DNA of 64,000 nucleotides from Arthrobacter luteolus NBRC 107841. Its GTDB lineage: Bacteria > Actinomycetota > Actinomycetes > Actinomycetales > Micrococcaceae. The stretch lies in NCBI RefSeq assembly GCF_001552075.1, contig NZ_BCQM01000006.1, forward strand, positions 62,001-126,000. Direction: 5' to 3'. A program made the translations under genes and the position numbers. Positions within the stretch are counted from its first letter, which is position 1. Each line of letters starts with the position of its first letter. The notes beneath the pieces are model-generated. The model did no database searches. It was not told the DNA's origin and saw only the letters and a list, made by a program, of their open reading frames with translations. Positions 1 through 8,177 of the stretch are shown in pieces.

Positions 1-1131
1 CAGGATTTCCAGGACCGTGGTTTTTCCACTGCCGCTGGGTCCGGTCAGGGCGGCGATGCTGCCCTGGGGCACCGTGAGGTCCAGATCCTGAAGCACGGGT
101 TCAGCACGTCCCGGGTAGCGGACGGTGAGTCCCCGGACGTTTAGCCCGGGGCCGGCGGCGTTCCCCGCCGCGGCCGCGGGCGGGGTCAGCGGTTTGGTTT
201 CGGGAACGTCCAGAACGGCGTTGGTCCGCTTCAGGGCTTCCAGCCCGTCTTCGCTGGCGTGATGCGCGGTCCCGAGATCGCGCAGCGGCTGGTAGCACTC
301 GGGCGCCAGGATCAGTGCCAGCAGTCCCATTTCAAGCGGCATGTCCCCGTGGACCAGGCGGACGCCGATGAAAACGGCCACCACGGCTACGGAGATGGTG
401 GCAATGAGTTCCAGTGCCAGGGAAGACAGGAAGGCGACCCGCAGGGTCTCCAGTGTGGTTTTGCGGTACCGGTCTGCGACGTCGCGGAGCGCGCGGGTCT
501 GGGCGTTGGCGCGGCCCAGACCCACGAGCACCGGCAGACCCTTGGCCAGTTCCAGCATGTTGTCGGAGAGACGGTTCAAGGCGTCGATTGCCTTGGCGGT
601 CTTATCCCCGGTGTGCAGGCCGATCAGCACCATAAAAACAGGTACCAGCGGAACGGTCAGCACAATGACGACGGCGCTGATCCAGTCGGCGGCCAGGATG
701 CGTGCGCCCACCAGCAGCGGCACCACGGCGCAGGTAACCAGCGCCGGCAGGTACTTGGCGTAGTAGTTGTCCAGTCCGTCCAGGCCGCGGGTCAGGAGCA
801 CGCTGAGCGCACCGCTGCCCATCCCGGGAACCGTTCCGCCGTCGTCCAGCACCCGGTCGGTGAGCCGGCTGCGCAGTTCGTCCTTCACACCGGCGGCCGC
901 CCGCTGGGCCACCGTTTCCTGCGCCCACATGGCCAGGGAGCGCAGCAGCGCACCGGACACACCGGTCGCCGCGACATAGCCCCAGTCCGGGCCGCCGGCA
1001 GCCAGCCCGGCAATGCCAGCGGCGATGCCGGTGGCGAGCAGGACCAGTCCCACGGCTTTCACAGCTGCGAGCAGGCCCAGCAGGTAAAGGGCCCGGCGGC
1101 TGGTGGCGCTGACCGGAAGGACGGGTTTCAC
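1..1131 (-). CDS. cydD: CydD, thiol reductant ABC exporter subunit (partial, C-terminus outside window)
   Basis: This is the N-terminal 377 codons of an ABC exporter half-transporter; the rest lies left of base 1. CydDC exports cysteine or glutathione and is needed to assemble cytochrome bd. The translation has a membrane domain with the segment LAPECYQPLRDLGTAHHAS, typical of CydD, and then the ATPase domain with Walker A TGPSGSGKTT close to the window edge. I chose the GTG at 1131, which overlaps the cydB stop as GTGA, so the two genes are translationally coupled. Gene order cydA-cydB-cydD is standard. The reading was made by translating the complement by eye. Identity is certain at family level; the CydD rather than CydC assignment rests on position after cydB. 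Confidence 0.93.
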   Translation of the reverse strand, partial: MKPVLPVSATSRRALYLLGLLAAVKAVGLVLLATGIAAGIAGLAAGGPDWGYVAATGVSGALLRSLAMWAQETVAQRAAAGVKDELRSRLTDRVLDDGGTVPGMGSGALSVLLTRGLDGLDNYYAKYLPALVTCAVVPLLVGARILAADWISAVVIVLTVPLVPVFMVLIGLHTGDKTAKAIDALNRLSDNMLELAKGLPVLVGLGRANAQTRALRDVADRYRKTTLETLRVAFLSSLALELIATISVAVVAVFIGVRLVHGDMPLEMGLLALILAPECYQPLRDLGTAHHASEDGLEALKRTNAVLDVPETKPLTPPAAAAGNAAGPGLNVRGLTVRYPGRAEPVLQDLDLTVPQGSIAALTGPSGSGKTTVLEIL

Positions 1132-2144
1132 TGGGCGTTGATCCGGTGGACCGCCGGGATGGAGTCAGCCGAGACGCGCTTGCGGAACACCCAGTAGGTC
1201 CAGCCCTGGTAAAGAAGCACGATCGGCAGCCCGAACAGGGAGACCCAGCTCATGACCTGGAGGGTGTAGGGGCTGGAGGACGCGTTCTCGACGGTCAGGT
1301 TCCAGGCGGAATCCAGCGTGGACGGGAGGACCACCGGGTACATCGCCGCGAAGATTGATACGGCACCGGCCAGCAGGAACAGACCCAGGAACGTGAAGGT
1401 CAGGCCTTCCTTCTCAAGCTGCGCCATGCGCCAGGCGATAAGGACTGCCAGGACCGCGACGGCCAGCGGAATCATCGAGAGGAAGTCGCCGCTCAGCAGC
1501 TGCACACCGATTGCCCAGGCTGCCAGGGGCAGGATGCCCAGGGGCAGCCAGCGGACCAGGGCGCGCCGGGCACGGACCCGGATTTCGCCGTCGGTCTTGA
1601 GCATCAGGAAGGCGCAGGCATGAATCAGGCAGAAGCCGACGACGGCGAGGCCGCCCAGCACGGCCCACGGGGTCAGCCAGGCGAAGGCTCCGCCCACCCG
1701 GTCACCATTCTCATTCAGCGGCAGGCCAGTGGAGGTCAGGGCCAGGGCGGCGCCGACGCCGAAGGCGCTGACCAGGGAGCCCAGGGACATCGCCCAGTCC
1801 CAGCCGCCGCGCCAGCGGTCCGAATCCCGCTTGCCGCGGTATTCGATGGACACGGCACGGAAGATCAGGCCGAGCAGCACCAGGACCAGCGGGACGTAGA
1901 GCGCGGAGAACAGGGCTGCGTACCAGAACGGGAAGGCCGCGAACGTCATGGCGCCAACGGTGATCAGCCACACTTCGTTTCCGTCCCAGACCGGTCCGAT
2001 GGTGTTCAGCAGGACACGGCGTTCGCGTTCGTTGCGGGCAAAGAGCTTCATGAGCATGCCCACGCCCAGGTCGAAGCCTTCGAGGAAGAGGTAGCCGACC
2101 CACAGGAAGGCGATAACGATGAACCAGATTGTTGGAAGCGTCAT
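1128..2144 (-). CDS. cydB: Cytochrome bd ubiquinol oxidase subunit II
   Basis: CydB is the second integral membrane subunit of the bd-type terminal oxidase, which oxidises quinol and reduces oxygen with high affinity without pumping protons. The 338-residue protein has the family length and opens with the characteristic IWFIVIAFLWVGYLFLEGFD, followed by the conserved GPVWDGNEVWLI and a series of hydrophobic helices. The ATG at 2144 is preceded by GGAG at a good distance. It lies 18 nt downstream of the cydA stop and overlaps cydD by 4 nt, so cydA-cydB-cydD is one operon. Regulation is expected from the palindromes upstream of cydA. Confidence 0.97.
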   Translation of the reverse strand: MTLPTIWFIVIAFLWVGYLFLEGFDLGVGMLMKLFARNERERRVLLNTIGPVWDGNEVWLITVGAMTFAAFPFWYAALFSALYVPLVLVLLGLIFRAVSIEYRGKRDSDRWRGGWDWAMSLGSLVSAFGVGAALALTSTGLPLNENGDRVGGAFAWLTPWAVLGGLAVVGFCLIHACAFLMLKTDGEIRVRARRALVRWLPLGILPLAAWAIGVQLLSGDFLSMIPLAVAVLAVLIAWRMAQLEKEGLTFTFLGLFLLAGAVSIFAAMYPVVLPSTLDSAWNLTVENASSSPYTLQVMSWVSLFGLPIVLLYQGWTYWVFRKRVSADSIPAVHRINAQ

Positions 2145-2162
2145 TTTCTGTCTCCGGTGGCG

Positions 2163-3764
2163 CTAGTAGGCGAAATCAAGGACGTCATCGGACTTCCGTC
2201 CGCCCGGTTTGTCCGGAGTATCCTCCGAGTCCGGACCGTCGCCGGAGCCGCCGGCGTGGACCAGCTCAGGCATCGCTGAGGGAACACCGCCCCGGACGTA
2301 TTTGAAGAGCAGCCGCACCTCCACGACCAGCAGCGCCAGATAGACCACCGTGAAGGAGATGACCGAGAACATCAGCTCGGCACGGCTCACGCCCGGCGAG
2401 ACGGCGGCCGCGGTGAACATAAACACGTTGTCGATGCCGCTGAAACTGGGGTTGGGCACAACCACGAAGGGCTGGCGGCCCATTTCGGTGAAGATCCAGC
2501 CGGCACTGTTGGCGCCGAAGGGTGCAAGGATTCCGAACACGGCCAGGCGCATCAGCCACTTGGACTGCGGAACGGTTCCCTTGCGGGTGACCCAGAGGGC
2601 GACGGCGGCGGCCGCAGCCGCGATGGCACCGAAGCCGATCATGATCCGGAATCCCCAGTACGTCACGGCCATCACGGGGAGGTAGTTAATTTCAGCCCCG
2701 GCCTGCTCGCCGTACATCGGATCATCCGGCAGATGGGTGCCGTACTTCTCCTGGTACTCCGGGATCAGGGTGTTGACGCCGTCCACGGGAGTGTCGAAGT
2801 CTCCGTTGGCCAGGAAGGACAGCAGGCCCGGGACCTCGATCAGGGTCTTGACGTCTTCGCAGTTCTTCGCGCCGACGTCACCGACGGACAGGACGGAGAA
2901 CGCGGTTCCGTTATGGCAGGCGGCTTCAGCTGCAGCCATCTTCATGGGCTGCTGCTCGAACATCAGCTTGCCCTGCAGATCACCGGTGATCGCCGTGCCG
3001 GCAAACGCGACGACGGCGACGGCGGCACCAACCCGGAGGGCTTTGATCCAGACCGCATGGTCCGTCTTGTCGCGTCCGATGGCAGCGTTCTCGCCAACGA
3101 CAACGCGGCCGTTCTCATCGACAGTGTCGATTCCGTCGCGGCGCCGCTTCCACAGGTGGTACCAGGAGATGCCCAGCAGGAACCCGCCGGCGACTGCGAA
3201 GGCACCGGTAATGGTGTGCGGGAAGGCGACCAGCAGCGTGTTGTTGGTCAGGACTGCCCAGATGTCAGTCATCACGGCACGGCCGTCAACCAGTTCAACA
3301 CCAACCGGATGCTGCATCCAGGAGTTGGCCGCGAGGATGAAGTACGCGGACAGGGCGGAGGCGCCGGTGGCCAGCCAGATCGTGGCCAGGTGCAGCTTCT
3401 TGGGCAGTCTTTGCCAGCCAAAGATCCACAGCCCCAGGAACACCGATTCGGTGAAGAAGGCCAGCAGGGACTCAAGCGCCAGCGGGGCCCCGAAGACGTC
3501 GCCGACAAACCGGCTGTACTCGCTCCAGGCCATGCCGAACTGGAATTCCTGCACCAGGCCGGTGGCCACACCCATGATGAAGTTGATCAGGAAGAGTTTT
3601 CCCCAGAACTTGGTGAGGCGGAGGTACTCCTCCTTGCCGGTGCGGACCCAGGCGGTCTGCAGCGAGGCCACCACCAGGCCCAGGCCGATGGTCAGCGGAA
3701 CCATCAGGAAGTGATAAACGGTCGTGATACCGAATTGCCAGCGGGCAATCTCCAGTGCTTCCAC
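2163..3764 (-). CDS. cydA: Cytochrome bd ubiquinol oxidase subunit I
   Basis: CydA carries hemes b558, b595 and d and the quinol site of the bd oxidase in the cytoplasmic membrane. The 533-residue protein begins MEALEIARWQFGITTVYHF, with His18 as the expected heme ligand. FPHTITGAF holds the second His ligand and WIFTEMGRQPFVV the Met/Arg-Gln-Pro signature of the family. Start is GTG 3764, with AAGGAA seven bases upstream. The promoter region carries three TTCTAC-N5-GTAGAA palindromes shared with the divergent BlaI-type repressor. The oxidase is usually induced at low oxygen or under respiratory stress; the repression model here is an inference from the operator layout. Confidence 0.98.
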   Translation of the reverse strand: MEALEIARWQFGITTVYHFLMVPLTIGLGLVVASLQTAWVRTGKEEYLRLTKFWGKLFLINFIMGVATGLVQEFQFGMAWSEYSRFVGDVFGAPLALESLLAFFTESVFLGLWIFGWQRLPKKLHLATIWLATGASALSAYFILAANSWMQHPVGVELVDGRAVMTDIWAVLTNNTLLVAFPHTITGAFAVAGGFLLGISWYHLWKRRRDGIDTVDENGRVVVGENAAIGRDKTDHAVWIKALRVGAAVAVVAFAGTAITGDLQGKLMFEQQPMKMAAAEAACHNGTAFSVLSVGDVGAKNCEDVKTLIEVPGLLSFLANGDFDTPVDGVNTLIPEYQEKYGTHLPDDPMYGEQAGAEINYLPVMAVTYWGFRIMIGFGAIAAAAAAVALWVTRKGTVPQSKWLMRLAVFGILAPFGANSAGWIFTEMGRQPFVVVPNPSFSGIDNVFMFTAAAVSPGVSRAELMFSVISFTVVYLALLVVEVRLLFKYVRGGVPSAMPELVHAGGSGDGPDSEDTPDKPGGRKSDDVLDFAY

Positions 3765-3790
3765 GCGAGGATTCCTTCAGTTGAGGCAAG

Positions 3791-3807
3791 TTCTACAAGA
3801 CGTAGAA
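3791..3807. promoter_or_regulatory. Putative BlaI-type operator, copy 1 (cydA side)
   Basis: TTCTACAAGACGTAGAA, a perfect 6-bp inverted repeat around a 5-bp spacer, 26 bases upstream of the cydA start codon. BlaI/MecI/CopY repressors bind TAC/GTA dyads, and a member of that family is encoded just to the right. Assignment is by motif and position. Confidence 0.7.
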
Positions 3808-3815
3808 CAGTGTTC

Positions 3816-3832
3816 TTCTACAGATCGTAGAA
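3816..3832. promoter_or_regulatory. Putative BlaI-type operator, copy 2 (central)
   Basis: TTCTACAGATCGTAGAA, the same 6-5-6 palindrome with a different spacer. Its centre is 25 bp from that of copy 1 and 33 bp from that of copy 3. It sits between the cydA and repressor transcription units, so it could act on both. Confidence 0.7.
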
Positions 3833-3848
3833 CACTTCGGAGACTTAT

Positions 3849-3865
3849 TTCTACAAGACGTAGAG
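3849..3865. promoter_or_regulatory. Putative BlaI-type operator, copy 3 (repressor side)
   Basis: TTCTACAAGACGTAGAG, with one mismatch in the outermost base of the right arm and the same AAGAC spacer as copy 1. It is the copy nearest the repressor gene and could mediate autoregulation. Confidence 0.65.
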
Positions 3866-3993
3866 ACTAGTCCTGAAAAACGGTATTGTTAACCCCCTCG
3901 TCACAACTATCTGGGGCTGGCCTCGATGGACATCCAGCCCGGGGACACCCCCGGCCGGAACCAAGGACGGACCCAACGAAGAAGGAACGGAAC

Positions 3994-4365
3994 ATGGCGA
4001 CTCTCGGAGAGCTTGAGCGGGCAATGATGGACTTGCTGTGGGAGTCCCCCGAAGCAGCCACCGCGAATGAACTGCGGGAACAGCTCGCACAGAATGATGC
4101 CGGCCGCGCCGAAGCCAAGGGCCTCGCCGTCACCACGGTGCTGACCGTTCTGTCCCGGCTCGAGAAAAAGGGCCTGGTGGCCCGCGAACGGGACATCCGG
4201 CCGCACCGCTACCGCGCTGTGACGTCGCGCGCGGAGCACACTGCCGAACTCATGCACGAGGTGCTGGGGTCCGCGAACGATCGTGAGGCCGTCCTGGCCC
4301 GGTTTGTCGGCTCCGTTTCCGCCACCGAAGCCCAGACTCTGCGCAAGCTGCTGGAAGGCGCCTAG
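3994..4365 (+). CDS. BlaI/MecI/CopY family transcriptional repressor
   Basis: A 123-residue winged-helix repressor. The recognition helix region is TTVLTVLSRLEKKGLVARE, matching the BlaI/MecI pattern, followed by a wing and a C-terminal dimerisation helix. The open frame extends upstream to 3886, but the ATG at 3994 has AAGGA at 3982-3986 and starts directly at the family N-terminus (MATLGELERAMMDLLW), so that start is preferred. It is divergent from cydABD and is followed 21 bases later by an M56 peptidase, the classical BlaI-BlaR1 arrangement. Known BlaI proteins respond to beta-lactam signalling through cleavage; no beta-lactamase of the BlaC type is adjacent here. Control of cytochrome bd is therefore the likelier role. 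Confidence 0.9.
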   Translation: MATLGELERAMMDLLWESPEAATANELREQLAQNDAGRAEAKGLAVTTVLTVLSRLEKKGLVARERDIRPHRYRAVTSRAEHTAELMHEVLGSANDREAVLARFVGSVSATEAQTLRKLLEGA

Positions 4366-4386
4366 TCCGGCCGGACAGCGCGCCAT

Positions 4387-5355
4387 ATGTTCTGGGCCTC
4401 TTATTTCCTCGCCGGGCTGGCGATCATCCTCGCCTGGCCCGTGCCCGTAGTGCTTTCCCGCGCCAAATGGCCGGCGCGCTCCCCCTTCACCGCCATGGTG
4501 CTGTGGCAGGCGATCGCCCTTGCGGGCGGACTCTCCATGATCGGCGCGATGCTGACCTGGGGTCTTGAACCCATTGGCGACAATCTGGCGCAGGGCATCG
4601 CCGCACTCTGGGACATCCTGGTCCAGCGCCGGCCGGCCGAGACGCTGGGCCTGGTCCATGTTTTCGCCATCAGCGCGGCCCTGCTGCTCTCAGCCCACCT
4701 CGTCTTCACGCTGCTGCTGACGTTTTACCGGATCCAGACCGCCCGGCGGCGCCACCGGGACATGCTCAACCTGCTCAGTTCTCCTTCGCTGGACAAACCA
4801 GCAACCCTGGTTATCCCGCATCCGTCACCGGTGGCGTACTGCCTGCCGGGTGGTGCGCAGTCCGTGACGGTGCTGTCCGACGGGCTGATGGACATGCTCA
4901 CCGAGTCGGAACTGTCCGCCGTGATGACGCATGAAAAGGCGCATCTGAGCCAGCGCCACCACCTGCTGCTGTGGGCGTTTGCCGCGTGGCGGGCTGCGCT
5001 TCCCTGGCTTCCGACGTCCCAGCTGGCACAGCGGTCCGTCAACGAGCTGATCGAGATGCTCGCCGACGACGAAGCCCTGAAGAAGGTGGACCGGCAGACC
5101 CTCATCCGGGCCGTGGCCATCGTGGGATCGGGGTCCGGGTCAGAGTCCGCAGCCGGCGTCCCGGCTTCCGGCACCGCTGCGGTCAGCGGCGGCGGCAGCG
5201 CTGACGCCGGCGTCGGAATCGCCGGAAGGCTGAGCCGGCTGCTCACGCCGCAGCCTCCGCTGCCGCAGTGGGTCAGTGTGCTGATCCAGGCGTGCTCCGT
5301 GCTGCTCCTGGCGGTCCCTACCGTGCTCCTGTTTGCGCCCGGCCTGATTCACTGA
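4387..5355 (+). CDS. M56 family membrane metallopeptidase (BlaR1-like without sensor domain)
   Basis: A 322-residue membrane zinc protease of the BlaR1/MecR1 peptidase family. It has N-terminal hydrophobic helices (residues about 5-25, 38-62, 88-115), the zinc motif HEKAH at residues 182-186, a likely third ligand in NELIEML near 220-223, and a C-terminal helix near residues 295-318. It ends after that helix and has no penicillin-binding sensor domain, which in BlaR1 lies outside the membrane. It follows the BlaI-type repressor by 21 bases, so the natural inference is that it inactivates the repressor by cleavage in response to an unknown signal. A low-complexity Gly/Ser/Ala stretch at about 247-270 may be a flexible loop. 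Confidence 0.88.
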   Translation: MFWASYFLAGLAIILAWPVPVVLSRAKWPARSPFTAMVLWQAIALAGGLSMIGAMLTWGLEPIGDNLAQGIAALWDILVQRRPAETLGLVHVFAISAALLLSAHLVFTLLLTFYRIQTARRRHRDMLNLLSSPSLDKPATLVIPHPSPVAYCLPGGAQSVTVLSDGLMDMLTESELSAVMTHEKAHLSQRHHLLLWAFAAWRAALPWLPTSQLAQRSVNELIEMLADDEALKKVDRQTLIRAVAIVGSGSGSESAAGVPASGTAAVSGGGSADAGVGIAGRLSRLLTPQPPLPQWVSVLIQACSVLLLAVPTVLLFAPGLIH

Positions 5356-5380
5356 GCCGGCCCCCTGGCTGAACCGGCTC
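5354..5380. terminator. Possible terminator between convergent M56 and parE genes
   Basis: GAGCCGG and CCGGCTC form a 7-bp stem starting at the M56 stop codon. There is no clear T-run, so this is weak. Confidence 0.35.
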
Positions 5381-5406
5381 CCTTCCCGGGGCGGCCCTAG
5401 GAAACC

Positions 5407-7533
5407 CTAGGCGTCGATCCGGTCCCGGTCCAGCAGGGCGGCACCTGCGATGATGAAGTCCTTGCGGGGGGCTACGTCGCTGCCCATCAGCAGTTCAAAC
5501 GTGGCTTCGTCCACGTGCTGATTAGCTTCGGCTGCCTCGCTGAGGCGGATCCGGCGCAGCGTGCGGTGCCGCGGGTCCATGGTGGTTTCAGCCAGCTGGT
5601 CGGCGTCCATTTCACCCAGGCCCTTGTAGCGCTGGATGGGTTCCTTGTAGCGCTTGCCTTCCTTCTCCAGCCGGGACAGCAGCTGGTGCAGCTCTTTTTC
5701 GCTGTAGGTGTAGACCATCTCATTGGCCTTTGAACCGGAGTTGATTACCTCCACCCGGTGCAGCGGCGGGACGGCGGCATACACCCGGCCATCCTCTACC
5801 AGGGGCCGCATGTAGCGGAAGAACAGGGTAAGGAGCAGGGTGCGGATGTGCGCGCCGTCGACGTCTGCGTCGGTCATGAAAATCACCTTGCCGTAGCGGC
5901 GCGCATCAAGCTGGAAACTGCGTCCCGAGCCCGCGCCGACGACCTGGATCAAGGCAGCGCATTCGGCGTTGGAGAGCATGTCCGCCACGGAGGCCTTCTG
6001 CACGTTGAGGATCTTGCCGCGGATCGGCAGCAGCGCCTGGTAATCCGAGGAGCGTGCCATCTTGGCCGTACCCAGCGCCGAGTCACCTTCCACGATGAAC
6101 AGTTCCGAACGCTCCGGGTCATCGATGCGGCAGTCGGCCAGCTTGACCGGCATGGAGGACGTCTCCAGCGCGTTCTTGCGGCGCTGGGTCTCCTTGTGCA
6201 CGCGGGCGGAGATGCGGGACTTCATTTCCGAGACGACTTTTTCCAGCAGCTGGGCTGCCTGGGCCTTGTCTCCGCGGGCCGTGGAATTCAGCCGGGCAGT
6301 GATTTCCTTCTCGACGACTTTGGCCACGATGGCCCGGACGGCGGAGGTCCCGAGGATCTCCTTGGTCTGGCCTTCAAACTGGGGTTCGGCCAGCCGGACG
6401 GTGAGAACTGCGGTAAGGCCCGCGAAAACGTCGTCTTTCTCGATCTTGTCGCTGCCGGCCTTGAGCTTGCGTGCGTTGGCTTCGATCACCTTGCGGAAGG
6501 TCTTGAGGAGCGCCTGCTCGAAGCCGGCCTGGTGCGTGCCGCCCTTGGGCGTGGCAATGATGTTAACGAAGCTGCGCACGTTGGTTTCGTAGCCAATCCC
6601 CCAGCGCAGGGCAATGTCCACCTCGCAGTCGCGTTCCAGTTCGGTAATCTGACTGTGCCCCCGCTCGTCGAGGACCGGAACGGATTCCTTGAACTTGCCG
6701 GTGCCGTGCAGCCGCCAGATGTCCGTGACCGGTGCATCCGCAGCGAGGAAGTCAACAAACTCGGAGATGCCGCCGTCGTGGTGGAAAACCTCTTCGACGG
6801 GGCCGTCCTCCCCCGGAGTGCCGGGCAGCCGGCGTTCGTCGCGCAGCGTGATGCGCAGGCCGGGCACCAGGAAGGATGTCTGGCGGGCGCGCGCTTCGAG
6901 CTCCGGGTAGGAGAATTTTGCGTCGGGGGTGAAGATCTGCCGGTCGGCCCAGTACCGGATGCGGGTGCCGGTTACCCCGCGCTTGGCCTTCCCGACCACT
7001 TCCAGTTTGGAGCTCTCAAGGAAGGGCGTGAATTTTGCGTCCGGGGACGGCTTGGACCCGGTGTCGGCGAAAACGCCCGGCTCCCCGCGGCGGAAGGTCA
7101 TCTGGTAGGTCTTGCCTGCCCGGTCCACCTGGACATCGAGCCGGGAGGAGAGCGCATTAACAACTGATGCGCCGACGCCGTGCAGGCCGCCGGAGGCTGC
7201 GTAGGATCCGCCGCCGAATTTGCCGCCCGCGTGGAGCTTGGTGAACACAACCTCGACGCCGGAGAGGCCGGTCTTTGGCTCGATGTCCACCGGGATGCCG
7301 CGGCCGTCGTCGTGGATTTCCACGGAGTTATCCGCGTGCAGGATGATCCGGATGCTCTGGCCGTGGCCGGCGAGGGCCTCATCCACCGAGTTGTCGATGA
7401 TCTCCCAAAGGCAGTGCATCAGACCGCGGGAGTCGGTGGAGCCGATGTACATGCCGGGCCGTTTGCGCACGGCTTCCAGGCCCTCGAGCACGGAAAGGTG
7501 TCGGGCGTTGTACTCAGTATCCAGGGGAACCAC
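5407..7533 (-). CDS. parE: DNA topoisomerase IV subunit B
   Basis: ATPase subunit of a type IIA topoisomerase that decatenates sister chromosomes. The 708-residue protein opens with the GHKL fold (VLEGLEAVRKRPGMYIGST, IIDNSVDEALAG, GRGIPVD, GGLHGVGASVVNAL). It continues through the transducer domain to the TOPRIM motif EGDSALGTAK and the DADVDGAHIRTLLLTLFFR metal site. The sequence SRGLMHCLWEIIDNSVDEAL is of the ParE type rather than the GyrB type seen near dnaA. The second and third glycines of the usual EGDSAGG are replaced by LG. Start GTG 7533. Its position next to a DUF7455 protein and near sigA fits actinobacterial parE. No parC is in the window. Confidence 0.92.
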   Translation of the reverse strand: MVPLDTEYNARHLSVLEGLEAVRKRPGMYIGSTDSRGLMHCLWEIIDNSVDEALAGHGQSIRIILHADNSVEIHDDGRGIPVDIEPKTGLSGVEVVFTKLHAGGKFGGGSYAASGGLHGVGASVVNALSSRLDVQVDRAGKTYQMTFRRGEPGVFADTGSKPSPDAKFTPFLESSKLEVVGKAKRGVTGTRIRYWADRQIFTPDAKFSYPELEARARQTSFLVPGLRITLRDERRLPGTPGEDGPVEEVFHHDGGISEFVDFLAADAPVTDIWRLHGTGKFKESVPVLDERGHSQITELERDCEVDIALRWGIGYETNVRSFVNIIATPKGGTHQAGFEQALLKTFRKVIEANARKLKAGSDKIEKDDVFAGLTAVLTVRLAEPQFEGQTKEILGTSAVRAIVAKVVEKEITARLNSTARGDKAQAAQLLEKVVSEMKSRISARVHKETQRRKNALETSSMPVKLADCRIDDPERSELFIVEGDSALGTAKMARSSDYQALLPIRGKILNVQKASVADMLSNAECAALIQVVGAGSGRSFQLDARRYGKVIFMTDADVDGAHIRTLLLTLFFRYMRPLVEDGRVYAAVPPLHRVEVINSGSKANEMVYTYSEKELHQLLSRLEKEGKRYKEPIQRYKGLGEMDADQLAETTMDPRHRTLRRIRLSEAAEANQHVDEATFELLMGSDVAPRKDFIIAGAALLDRDRIDA

Positions 7534-7814
7534 GTGTGCTGAACTCCTCGGGCCGGGGCGCGGCCTGTTGTACGGCGGATAGCCTTGACGGCTTGGGAAC
7601 CGGCGGAAACCGGCCTCTCTCTAGGTTAATGCCCGGCGGTGACTCCGCCCGCCAGCGACTCAGCCGCCGGGGTTTTTCCCGGTGATGTCCGCGTCACTAC
7701 GGCCGGGCCCGCAGGGCAGGTTTCCTACGCGCAGAGCGAAAGACACGCCCTGATGGAAAGGCTTGCCGCGCAAAGGTGGTTATATGAAGTATCAACACCC
7801 TTAAGGAGGCACTC

Positions 7815-8036
7815 ATGACAGCAGCAGTTGCTACCCGTCATCTCAACACGCTGGACCGCTGTGACCGCTGCGGTGCACAGGCGTATGTTCGTGCGGTACT
7901 CGAATCCTCCGGTGGGGAACTGCTCTTCTGCGCTCATCATGCCCGTGCGGTGGAGGCCAATCTTCGGCCCCTGACGTCCGAGTGGCAGGATGAAAGCGCA
8001 CGGCTGCACCAGAAGGCCGGCGTTTCGGAAGAGTAA
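7815..8036 (+). CDS. DUF7455 small zinc-ribbon-like protein
   Basis: A 73-residue protein with a C-x2-C pair (CDRCG) and a later C-x2-H (FCAHHA), suggesting a small zinc-binding fold. It matches my memory of the DUF7455 family conserved in Actinobacteria between parE and sigA. The start ATG 7815 has a strong ribosome-binding site, AAGGAGG, at about 7802. It is followed by a strong terminator at 8061-8095, so it is probably transcribed alone. Function is unknown. Confidence 0.9.
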   Translation: MTAAVATRHLNTLDRCDRCGAQAYVRAVLESSGGELLFCAHHARAVEANLRPLTSEWQDESARLHQKAGVSEE

Positions 8037-8060
8037 TTCCGCACCGGCATTTCCAGACTT

Positions 8061-8095
8061 AACGAAGGCCCCTCCCGGCGGGAGGGGCCTTCGTT
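8061..8095. terminator. Strong intrinsic terminator after the DUF7455 gene
   Basis: Perfect 16-bp stem (8061-8076 with 8080-8095) around a 3-base loop, GC-rich in the middle, with a T-rich right flank (TTCGTTTTG). It can work in both directions. Confidence 0.9.
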
Positions 8096-8143
8096 TTGCC
8101 CGGATCTTTCTTTGCGCGGATACTTCAGTGCCCCGGCTCAGGG

Positions 8144-8171
8144 GTGTCCCGCAGCAGCTGCTGCGGGACAC
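8144..8171. repeat. Perfect 28-bp palindrome at the end of the racemase-MFS operon
   Basis: GTGTCCCGCAGCAG followed directly by its reverse complement, six bases beyond the racemase stop codon. It probably forms the 3' end of that minus-strand transcript. There is no T-run on the minus strand, so a protein-binding role cannot be excluded. Confidence 0.6.
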
Positions 8172-8177
8172 TCTTTG

